Assembly (NCBI GenBank): GCA_016188575.1
Contig: JACPHN010000045.1
Location: forward strand, 1 to 64,000
Reading direction: 5' to 3'
DNA length: 64,000 bases
Origin: Candidatus Schekmanbacteria bacterium
Lineage (GTDB): Bacteria > CSSED10-310 > JACPHN01
This document shows, in pieces, positions 54,492 through 64,000 of this stretch. Position numbers and translations under genes: made by a program. Below the pieces are notes generated by a model that saw only the letters and a program-made list of their open reading frames with translations, was not told the DNA's origin and ran no database searches. Each line of letters begins with the position of its first letter. Position 1 is the first letter of the stretch.

Positions 54492-57201
54492 CCGACAGGC
54501 GCCTCATCGAGGACAGCCTCCCCCTCGCGGAGATCAGCGAAGAGAGTGCAAGGGAGAAGACCCTGCGCGTCGGCAATCCGTCTGTCCTTCACCCTTGGTG
54601 GGCTCGGAGGCCACTCGCTGCATGTCGAGCTGCGGCGTACGCTGCCCTGCGACCAGCTCCTCGCGACGAGGCAGCACGAACCGATGAGCTCAAGCAGACC
54701 GCGGCAGTGGCGCAATTCGATGGTTCGGGTGTCGAAGTGGCCGCGGCGAAGTTCCGTACCGGTTCCTTCCGTGTCCTGGATCCGTTTTCCGGGGGGGGCA
54801 CATTCCCGCTGGCCGCGCAGCAGCTCGGGTGCGAGGCCTACTCCACAGACCTGAACCCTGTCGCATCGATCGTGCAGGTTGCGACACTAGCTCTAAACCA
54901 AGAGTGGGGAGCGCTCGACTCCTCGCCCGTGGAGGCTTCAGCGGGCACGCTATTCCCCCAGGACGAGCGGAAGAAATCCATGCTGTTCGAGGCAGTCAAG
55001 AACTGGACTTATCGAATCGAAGAGAATGCTCGCGAGGTGCTCGAGCCACTATATCCGGCCGTCGTCGCCAACGAGCGGATTACCGCGTATCTATGGGCAC
55101 ATACCATCCCGTGCCAGACCCAGCATGCAGGGCTACGGTTCCACTCATTCGCCAGACCTGGCTGTCGCAAAAGCGGAAGGGGGGAAGCACGGCTCTGAAG
55201 TTGTTGGCGGACCGGGCCGCTAGAACGATTGAGTTCGAGGTAGTCACGGCAGAGGAGCTTGGCTTCGATCCGTCGGTCGGAACGATTGTTCGGGGCAACG
55301 CGCGTTGTCCGCTCTGTGACGAGGTCACTTCGGCCAAAGATGTTCGACGTCTCGGTCAAGAGGGCAAGCTTGGAGAACGTCTACTCTGCGTCGTTACGGA
55401 CCGTACTGGAGAGTCTGGAAAGATGTTCCGGCTGCCGCGATCTTCTGACCTAGACGCGGTAGCTCATGCCCGCCGACTCCGCAGAGACCTCGATTCTGCC
55501 GAGCTTGCTCCAGGACTGAGCGCGCTGCCGAACGAACCGCTCCCGCCGCACGGAACCCTCGGATTCCGGATTCAGAACTATGGCTACAAGACGTGGTCTG
55601 ACCTGTTTACTGATCGGCAGCTTGTGGCGTTGTCAACTCTCTCTCGACTGGTCCATGACTCTCACGGCGAACGCGTACGCGAGTTTGCGAGACTGGGCCA
55701 TGACGAGTCTGCGCGTTTCGCGGCAGCCGTCACCACGTACCTCGCCCTCATGGTTAGCCGCCTCGCGAACTATTGCTCTCGGCAGTGTTGGTGGCTCTCC
55801 ATTGACGGCGAACGTATCGCCAACACCTTTGGCCGACAGGCCGTGTCGATGACGTGGGATTATGCCGAAACGTTCCCTTTGAATCCGCTCTCTGCGAATT
55901 GGGACAACGCCCGGTCTGCCGTGCTCTCGGTGCTGGAGTTCCTGCCACGAAACAACCCCGCTACTGTCCAGAGTGCTAGTGCCGACCGGCTGCCCTTTCC
56001 AGACGGCATGTTCGATGCGGTCTTGACGGATCCGCCGTACTACGACGCGGTGCCGTACTCGGATCTCAGTGATTTCTTCTACGTGTGGCAACGACGGATT
56101 CTGCACGACGTACATCCCGCGCTCTTCCGAACCGACCTGACACCGAAGCGCGCTGAGATCGTGCAAAACCCAGTTCGAGGGAAGGATGCAGAGAGCTTCG
56201 AGCGCGGGATGCGCGACGCCTTTTCGGAGATTCGACGGGTGCTGAGAGACGACGGGTTGGCCGTGGTCGTGTTCGCGCACAAGACTACCCACGCATGGGA
56301 AACCATGCTCGCCGGTCTGCTCGCCTCTGGGCTTGTGGTGACGGCGTCGTGGCCCATCGAAACCGAGCAGCGCGGACGACTGCGTGCCCAAGCATCGGCA
56401 AGCCTCGCATCCTCGGTCTTCATCGTCTGCCGCAAGCGATCCGCTCACGATGATGGCTTTCTCGATGACGTGGAGCCCGCCCTGAAGACCCGTCTCCACG
56501 AGCGCCTCGACTACTTCTGGTCGCAGGGTATCCGCGGCGCCGACTTCTTCATGTCGGCCATCGGCCCCGCCGTCGAGGTTTTCGGGCGGCACAAGCGGGT
56601 CCTCAAGCTCAGCGGCGAGGAGGTCACGATCGCCGAGCTGCTCGACAAGGTCCGCGGCATCGTCGCCGACTACGCCCTGCAGCGCATCGTTCACGGCGAG
56701 GCCGCCGGCAACGTTGACCAGGCCAGCCGCTTCTACGTCATCTGGCGCTGGGCGTTCGGTACGTCGGAGGTCGAGGCGGGCGAGGCCATTCACATGGCGC
56801 AGTCGATGGGCTGCGAGCTCGACGAGCTCGTGGCCGACAGGGGCGTGCTCAACAAGAAGGGCGACAAGGTCAACCTCAGGGGCCCGCTCGACCGCAAGAG
56901 GGTGAAGGGGCTCGGCGAGCCGGCTGCCACCGGCGCCCTGGCCCCGCTCATCGACGTGCTCCACCGGGCCGTGAACCTCTGGGCTGCCGGCGAGCGGCAG
57001 GACCTCGCCGACTTCCTCGCTGCAGCCCTGCCCCCAGGAGGTGTCGACCGCATGCAGCGCCTCGCGCAGAGCGTCGTCGACGTGCTGCCTCCGGGTGACA
57101 AGGAACGCGCGCTCTACGAGAGCTTCCTGGTCGGGGCGCGCTCGCTGCCCGGACCGACGAAGAAAAACGAAGTCGTCAGCAGGCAGCTCAAGCTGTTTTA
57201 G
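54488..57201 (+). CDS. DUF1156 adenine-specific DNA methylase (frameshifted, mosaic)
   Basis: The gene is one unit of 904 residues if one base is restored near 55118. The first frame (54488-55198) begins LIEDSLPLAEISEESAREKT and holds motif I (VLDPFSGGGTFPLAAQQLG). The continuation to 57201 begins PACRATVPLIRQTWLSQ and holds motif IV DPPYYDAVPYSDLSDFFYVW. The 2714 bases plus one give 905 codons. A run of eight G (54791-54798) lies inside motif I. GC at third positions is clearly lower between about 54560 and 56460 than at either end, so the middle has a different origin. It should methylate DNA for self-recognition; as written it is broken. Confidence 0.85.
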
Positions 57202-57212
57202 GAGACGAAGCC

Positions 57213-60101
57213 ATGCCCATCACAACTCCTTGGCGGCAGATCGTTACGCCCCACGACAACATCCGGCAGGGCCGGGTGAAGCAGAACGACTTCGCCGCGA
57301 GCCTGGCAGACGTGTTGCACCACCGGGGCAACGCCGACTACTACGACCCCGTGCGCTTCCTCAACCGCACGTTCCTCACGGCGGGGCTGCGACAGCTCGC
57401 GGGGGAGGTGGTCGGTCGACTCACGGGTCAGGGCGACGGCGATGCGGTGATGCAGATCCAGACGCCCTTCGGTGGCGGCAAGACGCACACGCTCATCACG
57501 CTCTACCATCTCGTGAGGAACGGCCGAGCGTGCTTCGATCACCCGGCCCTGAGCGCGTACTGGCTCGGTCGGGGCTGGAAGGTGCCACCGAGCGTCGCCG
57601 TCGCGGCCTTCGACGGGAATCAGGTGGGCGTCGGCGCTGTGGAGGTGGAGCCGGGCCTGTCGGTCCAGACCATGTGGGGCCACCTGGCGTGGCAGCTCGC
57701 CGGGCGGGCTGGCTACGAGCTGATGCGCAACTTCGACGCCAACCGCGTCTCGCCGAGCGGCGAGGATATCGACCGGGTCCTCGAGGCCGCGGGCGGGGGG
57801 CTGATCATCCTCGACGAGGTGGCGAGCTACGTCGAGACCGCTGCCGCCGTGGCTGTCCACGACTCGACTTTGGCGGCGCAGACGCGTACCTTCCTACAAC
57901 GGCTCGCCACGCGCGCCGGTCATCACGAGCGCGTGATCCTCGTCGCCACGCTGCCGCGCAGCGATGGCACGCAGACGCACGGCATGGCCTCGTTGCAGGT
58001 GCTGCAAGCGCTTCAGGAGCTATTCGGTCGCGTCCAGAAGGTCCGCGAGCCCGTCGCCGGAGACGAGGTCCACGAGATCATTCGCCGCCGCCTGTTCGTG
58101 CCCTTCGGGCAAGACACCGAGGACAAGGGGACCCGCACCAGGAAGGGAAAGAACCGCGACGCGACCATCCATGCGTACGTGGCCGACCTCAAGACGCGTC
58201 CGCAGGTCCCGGACTTCGCCAAGGAGCACACGTACGCCGAGCGCTTCAGGCAGAGCTATCCCTTCCACCCGTACCTGCTGGACGTGATCAACCGCTACGT
58301 CGGCGCCAACCCCAAGTTCCAGCGTACGCGGGGCGTGCTCCGCATTCTCGCACTGGTTGTCGCCGATCTGCTCAAGAACAACCACAACGGCGGACTTATC
58401 CAGGCGAGCGACATCGACCTGACCAACGAGGAGATCCGGTCCGAGGTGCTCGAGCTCGTCGATCGTGAGTTCCGATCGGCGCTCGAGGCCGACATCATCG
58501 GCGGCGGGGCGAACGCGATCGACCTCGACCGCCAGAGCCCACAGATGACGCAGTGGCACATCGCGGCTGGCCTGGCGGCGACGACCTTCCTGTTCACCTG
58601 CGAGGCTGGGAACGGCTCGCGAGGAGCGACGCTCGCGGAGCTGCATCTCGCGTCCGCCCGGCCCGAGATCGACTTCGGCACGATCCCCGGCGTCGTGCTG
58701 CAGATGAAGGAGCGCTTCCACTTCATCAACACCGAGGGCGAGCGCTTCCGCTTCTCGACGACGCCGAATCTCAACCGCATCCTCCTCGACGCCAAGAACG
58801 GTGTCGATGACGAGCAGGCACGCGAGCGTCTCGAAGCCGAGATCCGCAAGCTGCTCTCTCAGGCTCCGCTCTCCCCCTACATCTGGCCCGAGGGTCCAGG
58901 GGACATCGCCGACAGCGCGAGCAACAAGCTCGTCGTCATGCCGCCGGAGCGAGCCTTTGGGCCTGCGAGCCGAGCCGAGACGCAGGCGGCCGTCCTCGAC
59001 ATCCTCAACAAGAGTGGGTCCACACACCGCACGCGGCGAAACACCCTCGTGTTCCTCATCGCGGACGAGGGCGAGGTCGCGCTGCTCAAGGAGCGCGTGC
59101 GCAGCCTGCTGGCTGCCGAGAACGTCGACACCAACCGCGAGCGTCACAACCTGTCGAAGACCCAGGTCACGCAGCTTCAGACGGAGAAGACCAACGCGGC
59201 CAAGGGCGTACGCCAGCAGATCCTCCGCGCGTACCGCCACACTGCGTGGGGCGGCAGCAACGGCGACCCGCTCAAGGCGATGGACATGGGGCAGCCGCCG
59301 GCCACCACTGATCAGAACCTCACGGACCTCGTCGTGGCGTTCCTGAGGGAGAAGCAGAAGTACCTCGAGCAGATCGCGTCGATCCTCCTCGTGCACCCGA
59401 CCAAGCTCCAGGTCTGGCCCGAGGACGAGCCTGCGCTCAGGCTCAAGGCGCTCCCCGGCTACTTCCGCAGCTTCACGCACCTGCCGATTCTCAAGGATGA
59501 CGAGGTCCTCAAGCAGTCGATCGCCGACGGCGTGCGCGCTGGTCACTTCGCGCTCTGTGAGGGAACGAGCGCCGCGGACGCGAAGGTCCTCCACTACAAG
59601 ACCAGTCTCACGACCACCGGCGTCGCACTCGACGATGGCTACCTCCTGGTGCGACCGGCGTTGGCCGAGCAGAAGCTGCAGGAGGAGAAGGCCAGGGTCG
59701 TGGGTGGAACCTCGGTCGTGACCGTCACCCCGACCCCGCCGACCGGCGTCGCGCAGCCGCCCTCGGGGACGGGCCCGGCTCCCGTCGCGCCCGCAGGGGG
59801 AATGGGAGCGGGCGGCGCAACGATCACGACGACACCGACCGGGACGAAGCCGTCAACGGGCAAGGACGGCAGGCCGCGTCGCGTCCGGCTCGACGTCGAA
59901 GTTCCGTTCACCGACTTCCACACGTTCTACACGGGCATCATCAACGCGCTCGGGCGCAATGCGGACAAGATCGAGATCAGGGTCCAGGTCGAGGCGTCGG
60001 CGGCGGCCGGCTTCAGCCCGACGCTCATCGAGGACACGGTCAAGGAGACGCTGTTCAACCTGTTCCACACCGACGACCTCCTCACCGTAGCCGAAGACTA
60101 G
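57213..60101 (+). CDS. DUF499 ATPase of the defence system
   Basis: This 962-residue protein starts at ATG 57213, 11 bases after the methylase. The DUF499 family has an N-terminal AAA-type ATPase with Walker A TPFGGGKTHTL (K90) and Walker B GLIILDEVASYVE near 190-202. A long helical and beta middle follows. A Pro/Thr/Gly-rich linker (about 840-890) precedes a small C-terminal domain (VRLDVEVPFTDFHTFYTGI). DUF499 proteins nearly always accompany DUF1156 methylases and helicases in defence islands. The exact step it drives is not known. Confidence 0.9.
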   Translation: MPITTPWRQIVTPHDNIRQGRVKQNDFAASLADVLHHRGNADYYDPVRFLNRTFLTAGLRQLAGEVVGRLTGQGDGDAVMQIQTPFGGGKTHTLITLYHLVRNGRACFDHPALSAYWLGRGWKVPPSVAVAAFDGNQVGVGAVEVEPGLSVQTMWGHLAWQLAGRAGYELMRNFDANRVSPSGEDIDRVLEAAGGGLIILDEVASYVETAAAVAVHDSTLAAQTRTFLQRLATRAGHHERVILVATLPRSDGTQTHGMASLQVLQALQELFGRVQKVREPVAGDEVHEIIRRRLFVPFGQDTEDKGTRTRKGKNRDATIHAYVADLKTRPQVPDFAKEHTYAERFRQSYPFHPYLLDVINRYVGANPKFQRTRGVLRILALVVADLLKNNHNGGLIQASDIDLTNEEIRSEVLELVDREFRSALEADIIGGGANAIDLDRQSPQMTQWHIAAGLAATTFLFTCEAGNGSRGATLAELHLASARPEIDFGTIPGVVLQMKERFHFINTEGERFRFSTTPNLNRILLDAKNGVDDEQARERLEAEIRKLLSQAPLSPYIWPEGPGDIADSASNKLVVMPPERAFGPASRAETQAAVLDILNKSGSTHRTRRNTLVFLIADEGEVALLKERVRSLLAAENVDTNRERHNLSKTQVTQLQTEKTNAAKGVRQQILRAYRHTAWGGSNGDPLKAMDMGQPPATTDQNLTDLVVAFLREKQKYLEQIASILLVHPTKLQVWPEDEPALRLKALPGYFRSFTHLPILKDDEVLKQSIADGVRAGHFALCEGTSAADAKVLHYKTSLTTTGVALDDGYLLVRPALAEQKLQEEKARVVGGTSVVTVTPTPPTGVAQPPSGTGPAPVAPAGGMGAGGATITTTPTGTKPSTGKDGRPRRVRLDVEVPFTDFHTFYTGIINALGRNADKIEIRVQVEASAAAGFSPTLIEDTVKETLFNLFHTDDLLTVAED

Positions 60102-60102
60102 C

Positions 60103-61287
60103 ATGCTGGCACGCATCGAAATCAAGGCCTTCAAGTCGATACGCGAAGCTGCGATCGACCTCGGCGAGGTGAACGTATTCATCGGCGCCAATGGCAGCGG
60201 GAAGTCCAACATTCTCGAGGCCATAGGCGTCCTGGGAGCAGCCGCGGCGGGTCGCGTCGATGATGAGGCGTTGCTTCGACGCGGCGTTCGGCCCGGGGTG
60301 CCCGCGCTCTACAAGACGTCTTTTCGTGGCGAGCGCGTACGCGACGCGATCCGGTTCGGCGCCTTCGCCGGGAGCTCGAGCTACGAGGTGGAGCTCAACA
60401 ATCCCATCGACCAGCCACGCCCCGCATGGACCTTCAAAACCGAGAAACTCGTCGTCGAGGGCAAGAAGGTCTTGGGCCGCTCGCGAGCGTCGGTGAGCTA
60501 CCAATCACTCGACCCTGAGCAGGGGCTTGCGGCCCTGAAAGCGGTCAGTCTGGCTCCGGGCTCGGCTGGTTCGAGCCTGCTCAAGGAGCTCAGAGAGTTC
60601 GCGATCTACGCCCCCAACACAGCTTCCCTGCGGGGCCTCGTCAGCGACTCGCAGTCCCGGGCGCCTGTTGGCCTCGCTGGCGGCAGACTCGCGGAGGCCG
60701 TCGAAGAGCTGCGGCACCTGGCTCGCGGAGACGAAAGAACCGAAGAAGTGGTCGAGGACGTCCTCGGACTCGTGGACTGGGTGGAGACGTTCGGAGCGAA
60801 GGCGGGGGCAAGCGTTCCCCTGTCACCCACGATCCCACGCCAGCAACGCGTGCTCTTCTTCCGTGATCGCTTCATGGCTGAGGGTCGGAATGAGGTCAGC
60901 GCCTACGACACCAGCGAGGGCGCCCTCTACGTGCTCTTCGCCGCGGTCGTGGCAATTCATCCGGAAAGCCCGAAGTTCCTTGCGGTCGACAACTTCGACG
61001 CTACCTTGAACCCGCGCCTGGTGCGCGCCTTGATGGCCGCGGTCGGCCAATGGGTGCTGGGCAGCGGCCGTCAGCTCCTCCTGACCTGTCACAATCCCCT
61101 CGTACTCGATGGTCTCGCGCTGCAGGACGACCGCGTGCGGCTGTTCGCCGTGGACCGTTCGGCAAGGGGCTTTACCGCGGTCCGTCCCGTCATCGTCGAC
61201 GACGCACTGCTGGCCAAGGCCCGCGAGGGTTGGCCGCTCTCTCGCCTTTGGGTCAGCGGAAACCTTGGGGGAGTCCCCAATGTATAG
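60103..61287 (+). CDS. ABC/SMC-type AAA ATPase (OLD-like)
   Basis: This 394-residue ATPase starts at ATG 60103, one base after the DUF499 stop. MLARIEIKAFKSIREAAI and Walker A GANGSGKSN (K34) place it in the AAA_21/RecF-like group. LAVDNFDATLNPRLV carries the expected Walker B region but with Asn-Phe where these ATPases normally have Glu (D-E-x-x), so hydrolysis may be altered. HNPLVLDG is the H loop. Such ATPases are typically partnered by a TOPRIM or other nuclease and act as phage sensors. It overlaps the TOPRIM gene by eight bases. Codon use is a little less GC-rich than for its neighbours. Confidence 0.85.
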   Translation: MLARIEIKAFKSIREAAIDLGEVNVFIGANGSGKSNILEAIGVLGAAAAGRVDDEALLRRGVRPGVPALYKTSFRGERVRDAIRFGAFAGSSSYEVELNNPIDQPRPAWTFKTEKLVVEGKKVLGRSRASVSYQSLDPEQGLAALKAVSLAPGSAGSSLLKELREFAIYAPNTASLRGLVSDSQSRAPVGLAGGRLAEAVEELRHLARGDERTEEVVEDVLGLVDWVETFGAKAGASVPLSPTIPRQQRVLFFRDRFMAEGRNEVSAYDTSEGALYVLFAAVVAIHPESPKFLAVDNFDATLNPRLVRALMAAVGQWVLGSGRQLLLTCHNPLVLDGLALQDDRVRLFAVDRSARGFTAVRPVIVDDALLAKAREGWPLSRLWVSGNLGGVPNV

Positions 61288-61981
61288 CGTGCGGCTGGTC
61301 TGTGAGGGGCCCACGGATCTCGAGGTGTTCCGGGCCGTGTTGGATGCCCACCTGGACGGAGCGGACTACGGCCTGAGCATGCTGCAGCCGAATGGAGCCC
61401 TGTACGGCGGTAGCGCAGGGCCGCATGGCGGCGGATGGAAAGGCGTACGCGGCTGGTGTCAGGAAGTGGCCGCGCAGGGGGGGGTTCAGGCGATCGGCGC
61501 GCTGAGTTTCGACACCGACCTCCTGGTCATCCATGTGGATGGCGACATCGCCGGGGAGAAAGAGCACCAGGTGACTCAGCCATGTCCGCCACCAGCAGCG
61601 ACTGTCCTGGCCGTTGAGCGGCTCGTTTGCGACTGGCTTGGGGTTGCCAGCCTACCGGATCGCGTTGTGCTGTGGGTGCCGAGCATGGCAACGGAGGCCT
61701 GGGTGCTGCGTTCACTCTTTCACGGCCTCCCCGAGTCCCAGTCGTGCCTGGCACCGCAGGCTCCCCCCGACTGCGTGGAGTGTCTTGCTGACCCTGCCAC
61801 GGTACTGCTCGGCCGCTTGCCCAAGCTGGTGAAGCGAAAGCAGGGTGAGCTCAAGAAGATTCGAATCGCGTACGTCGCCGCGCGCGCGAAGCTGGCGGCA
61901 TCATGGTCCGACCTGACTGGCCAGCTTTGGTCGGCGCAGCGGCTTCAGCAGGGACTGAATCGGTGGGTGCCGACACCATGA
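61280..61981 (+). CDS. TOPRIM-like partner of the AAA ATPase
   Basis: This 233-residue protein starts at ATG 61280 (GGGGGAG six bases upstream). TOPRIM acidic residues are E9 in [10 protein letters not shown] and D87/D89 in [10 protein letters not shown], with an exposed C-terminal helical region. In OLD-like and PARIS-like pairs the ATPase binds or restrains a TOPRIM nuclease that attacks nucleic acid or tRNA when phage proteins are detected. I do not assign it to a named type. It overlaps the following McrB gene by ATGA. Confidence 0.75.
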   Translation: MYSVRLVCEGPTDLEVFRAVLDAHLDGADYGLSMLQPNGALYGGSAGPHGGGWKGVRGWCQEVAAQGGVQAIGALSFDTDLLVIHVDGDIAGEKEHQVTQPCPPPAATVLAVERLVCDWLGVASLPDRVVLWVPSMATEAWVLRSLFHGLPESQSCLAPQAPPDCVECLADPATVLLGRLPKLVKRKQGELKKIRIAYVAARAKLAASWSDLTGQLWSAQRLQQGLNRWVPTP

Positions 61982-64000
61982 ACGAGCAGGCGCACAACAT
62001 TCTCAACCGGTACGTGGCCACGGAGCTCGGGCGGTCCTTCGTCCTTCCCGACGTCACCGAAATCTCGCGGCAGCGCGCGGCCTTCCTCGCGCACTTCGGT
62101 CCGGAGCAGCTCGCCAGGATGAGCGGGCCGGAGTTGTTGCGCCAGCTCCCGCACAACGCGTCGAACGAGCAGCCCATGGACTACTGGCTGGAGTTCAAGA
62201 ACGACGACGAGCTCAACTACTGGCTCTTCGGCAGCATTTCGGGTGGATCCGCAGCCAAGTTTGGGCCGTGGCAGGACAAGAAGACCGGCGCGTGGCGGGC
62301 GAGGCGGCCAGGCTCACGCTCCATCCACAACATCAGCGAGGACGAAGCCCTCAAGGCCCTCGAGGAGCGCCGCAGCGAGATGCTCGATGCCGTGGAGGCG
62401 GTGCGCATGTTCCACCGCAAGCCGGTGGAGGCCATTGACCCGCAGGCCTTCCAGAGTGCCATCGAAGCCGCTGCGCCGCGCTGGAGCTCGAGCGCGTGGC
62501 AGCACAAGTACCTGCACCTGAGCTTCCCCGACCTCGTCACGTGGAGCGCCACGCCGGCATGGTCCGAGGCCGAGCTCTACTGCGTTGGCGTGGTTCCGAC
62601 TGGCACGGGGCTCTACGCCCAAGACATCCAGATCATCCGGTTCTGGAACAGCCTGCCGGCGTTGAGCGAGTTGCCCGTCCAGCTTCGCTATCGGGTGGGC
62701 AAGGGGCTGGCCCCACGCGACCACTGGTGCCTTGGCCTCGCCGGCGAAGTGTCTGCGTGGAAGGAGATGCTCGCCCACGAGTACCTCGCGCTCGGGCCCG
62801 CGAGGGTGGGCAACCTCGCCGAGGCTATCGCGCTCAACAAGAAGCGCGACATCCGGCTCGCGGTCGAAACCGCCTTCCAGGACGCGGGCCTGAGCGTCCT
62901 CTCAACCGAGGCGCGCAACCTCACGGAGCTCGCCTACCGGCTGAAAGAGGGCAGCGTCGTGGCCTTGTTCGCCGACGCGTCGACGGTGGTGGTGGTCGGA
63001 GAAGTGACGGGCAGCTATCGCTTCGCCCACGGCGCGGAGCGTCCCCACCAGGTGCCGGTGCGCTGGCACCACAACCGCAGCTTCGAAACCTCGGTGCCCG
63101 TCGAGGTGGGGACGAACCTGATGATGCTCGAGCCGACGCACGCGGCCGTGGCCGATGTGGAGGCCTCGCTCCTGGTCAATGGGGTGGGACCGTGGCCAGG
63201 CTTCAGCAACATGGTTGACACCCCGTCGGTCCTGCCGTCGAAGCCGTCGGTCGTCTCCGGCAACGTGCTCTCAGGCGCCAAGATGGACCCGCCGCCGCCC
63301 CTCGAAGGCGTGGCGCGTCAGGTCGTGGACATGCTCGACCGCAAACGCCAGGTCATCCTGTACGGGCCGCCGGGTACCGGGAAGACGTATCACGCGGAGC
63401 GCATCGCCCTCGAGGTCGTCGCCCGACAGAACTTCGACTGCCTGCCGTCGCAGCTCTCCGACCGGCAGCGCGATGCGGTCTACGGACGGGGTGGCGCCGA
63501 CCCCTACATCGCGACCTGCACCTTTCACCCGATGTACTGCTACGAGGACTTCATCGAGGGGTACCGGCCGGCCAGTGACGGCTTCAGGCTCGAGCCTGGT
63601 ATCTTTATGCGGATGGTGACCGCGGCACAGGCGCAGCCGGCCAAGCGCTTCGTCCTCATCATCGACGAGATCAACCGCGGGAATATCCCCAAGATCTTCG
63701 GCGAGCTCATCACCCTCATCGAGACGTCGAAACGCGGCACGGCGAGCGCGCTTCTTCCGCTTTCGAAGAAGGCGTTCACGGTTCCCGACAACCTCCTGGT
63801 CATCGGCACGATGAACACGGCGGATCGATCGATTCTGCTCTTGGACACCGCGCTTCGCCGACGCTTCGCCTTCAAGGAGCTGCTCCCGGAGCCGCACTTG
63901 CTTCGGACAGGTGCCATTGCCGACATTGCCCTGAGCACGTGGCTGCGCGCGCTGAACCGCCGCATCGTGGAGCAACTCGGACGCGATGGCCGCAACCTGC
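61978..64000 (+). CDS. mcrB: McrB-like GTPase (partial)
   Basis: Translation from ATG 61978 gives at least 674 residues and runs off the window. The N-terminal 450 residues are a DNA- or signal-recognition region with DUF-like character ([28 protein letters not shown]). An AAA+ GTPase follows with Walker [12 protein letters not shown] (K469), Walker [13 protein letters not shown] and the McrB signature MNTADRSI. McrB moves along methylated or modified DNA with the nuclease McrC, which should lie just downstream. It belongs to the same overlapping transcription unit as the helicase-methylase-ATPase genes. Confidence 0.9.
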   Translation, partial: MNEQAHNILNRYVATELGRSFVLPDVTEISRQRAAFLAHFGPEQLARMSGPELLRQLPHNASNEQPMDYWLEFKNDDELNYWLFGSISGGSAAKFGPWQDKKTGAWRARRPGSRSIHNISEDEALKALEERRSEMLDAVEAVRMFHRKPVEAIDPQAFQSAIEAAAPRWSSSAWQHKYLHLSFPDLVTWSATPAWSEAELYCVGVVPTGTGLYAQDIQIIRFWNSLPALSELPVQLRYRVGKGLAPRDHWCLGLAGEVSAWKEMLAHEYLALGPARVGNLAEAIALNKKRDIRLAVETAFQDAGLSVLSTEARNLTELAYRLKEGSVVALFADASTVVVVGEVTGSYRFAHGAERPHQVPVRWHHNRSFETSVPVEVGTNLMMLEPTHAAVADVEASLLVNGVGPWPGFSNMVDTPSVLPSKPSVVSGNVLSGAKMDPPPPLEGVARQVVDMLDRKRQVILYGPPGTGKTYHAERIALEVVARQNFDCLPSQLSDRQRDAVYGRGGADPYIATCTFHPMYCYEDFIEGYRPASDGFRLEPGIFMRMVTAAQAQPAKRFVLIIDEINRGNIPKIFGELITLIETSKRGTASALLPLSKKAFTVPDNLLVIGTMNTADRSILLLDTALRRRFAFKELLPEPHLLRTGAIADIALSTWLRALNRRIVEQLGRDGRNL

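Noticed and set aside
58020-59594. Minus-strand open frame of over 500 codons opposite the DUF499 gene
   Set aside because: It reflects the codon pattern of the real ATPase gene and has no domain of its own.
60103-61981. PARIS system (AriA/AriB) assignment for the ATPase-TOPRIM pair
   Set aside because: The ATPase-TOPRIM logic is similar but I see no sequence feature that identifies the partner as AriB-type (DUF4435), so I left it as OLD-like.

Overview
The window is about 64 kb of very GC-rich bacterial DNA. Signal peptides, lipid-layer proteins, outer-membrane beta-barrels, a c-type cytochrome, a CIRCE-controlled groESL operon and a sigma-54 activator point to a Gram-negative heterotroph. 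The long Thr/Pro-rich surface proteins, tail-fibre-like proteins and NtrC-type regulation suit a deltaproteobacterial, myxobacterial or Binatota-like lineage; this placement is an inference. No rRNA, tRNA or CRISPR array was seen.

Layout. 1-1.5 kb: gene ends and a Uma2-type nuclease. 1.7-6 kb: a giant surface protein with one frameshift, then four tandem 42-bp hairpin repeats. 6-10.4 kb (minus strand): an unknown gene, a TnpB element whose zinc finger looks internally deleted, a broken RTX-repeat protein and two small Cys-rich secreted proteins. 10.4-12.7 kb (minus strand): an outer-membrane PEGA protein, a PAP2 phosphatase and a histidine-kinase fragment joined to it. 13.2-20.8 kb: a sensor kinase and NtrC-type regulator, then a textbook sigma-54 promoter driving a cupredoxin, a monohaem cytochrome c and two tandem haem-porin fusion proteins of Cyc2 type. 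This is a candidate electron conduit across the outer membrane. 21.2-28.7 kb: three very large secreted proteins. 29-38 kb: unknown gene, VanZ-like protein, groES-groEL, a B12/radical-SAM protein, a response regulator and dnaG. 38-46 kb (minus strand): an M43 metalloprotease and a kdp potassium-pump operon. Its KdpD-like sensor has no kinase domain and instead ends in a PTS EIIA domain. 46-49.7 kb: an unknown protein with 11-residue amphipathic repeats and a decayed Rpn/DUF4351-like gene.

50.1 kb to the end is a tightly packed plus-strand defence operon: excisionase-like HTH, RadC, SNF2 helicase, DUF1156 DNA methylase, DUF499 ATPase, an ABC-type ATPase plus TOPRIM pair, and an McrB GTPase that runs off the window. 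The helicase-methylase-ATPase core is a known anti-phage architecture (Hma-like, from memory). The ATPase-TOPRIM pair and McrB inside the same overlapping transcription unit, and the mosaic, frameshifted methylase, are what make this copy unusual.

Several genes carry single-base frameshifts (near 3180, 8565 and 55118), which may be real decay, switching, or assembly errors.
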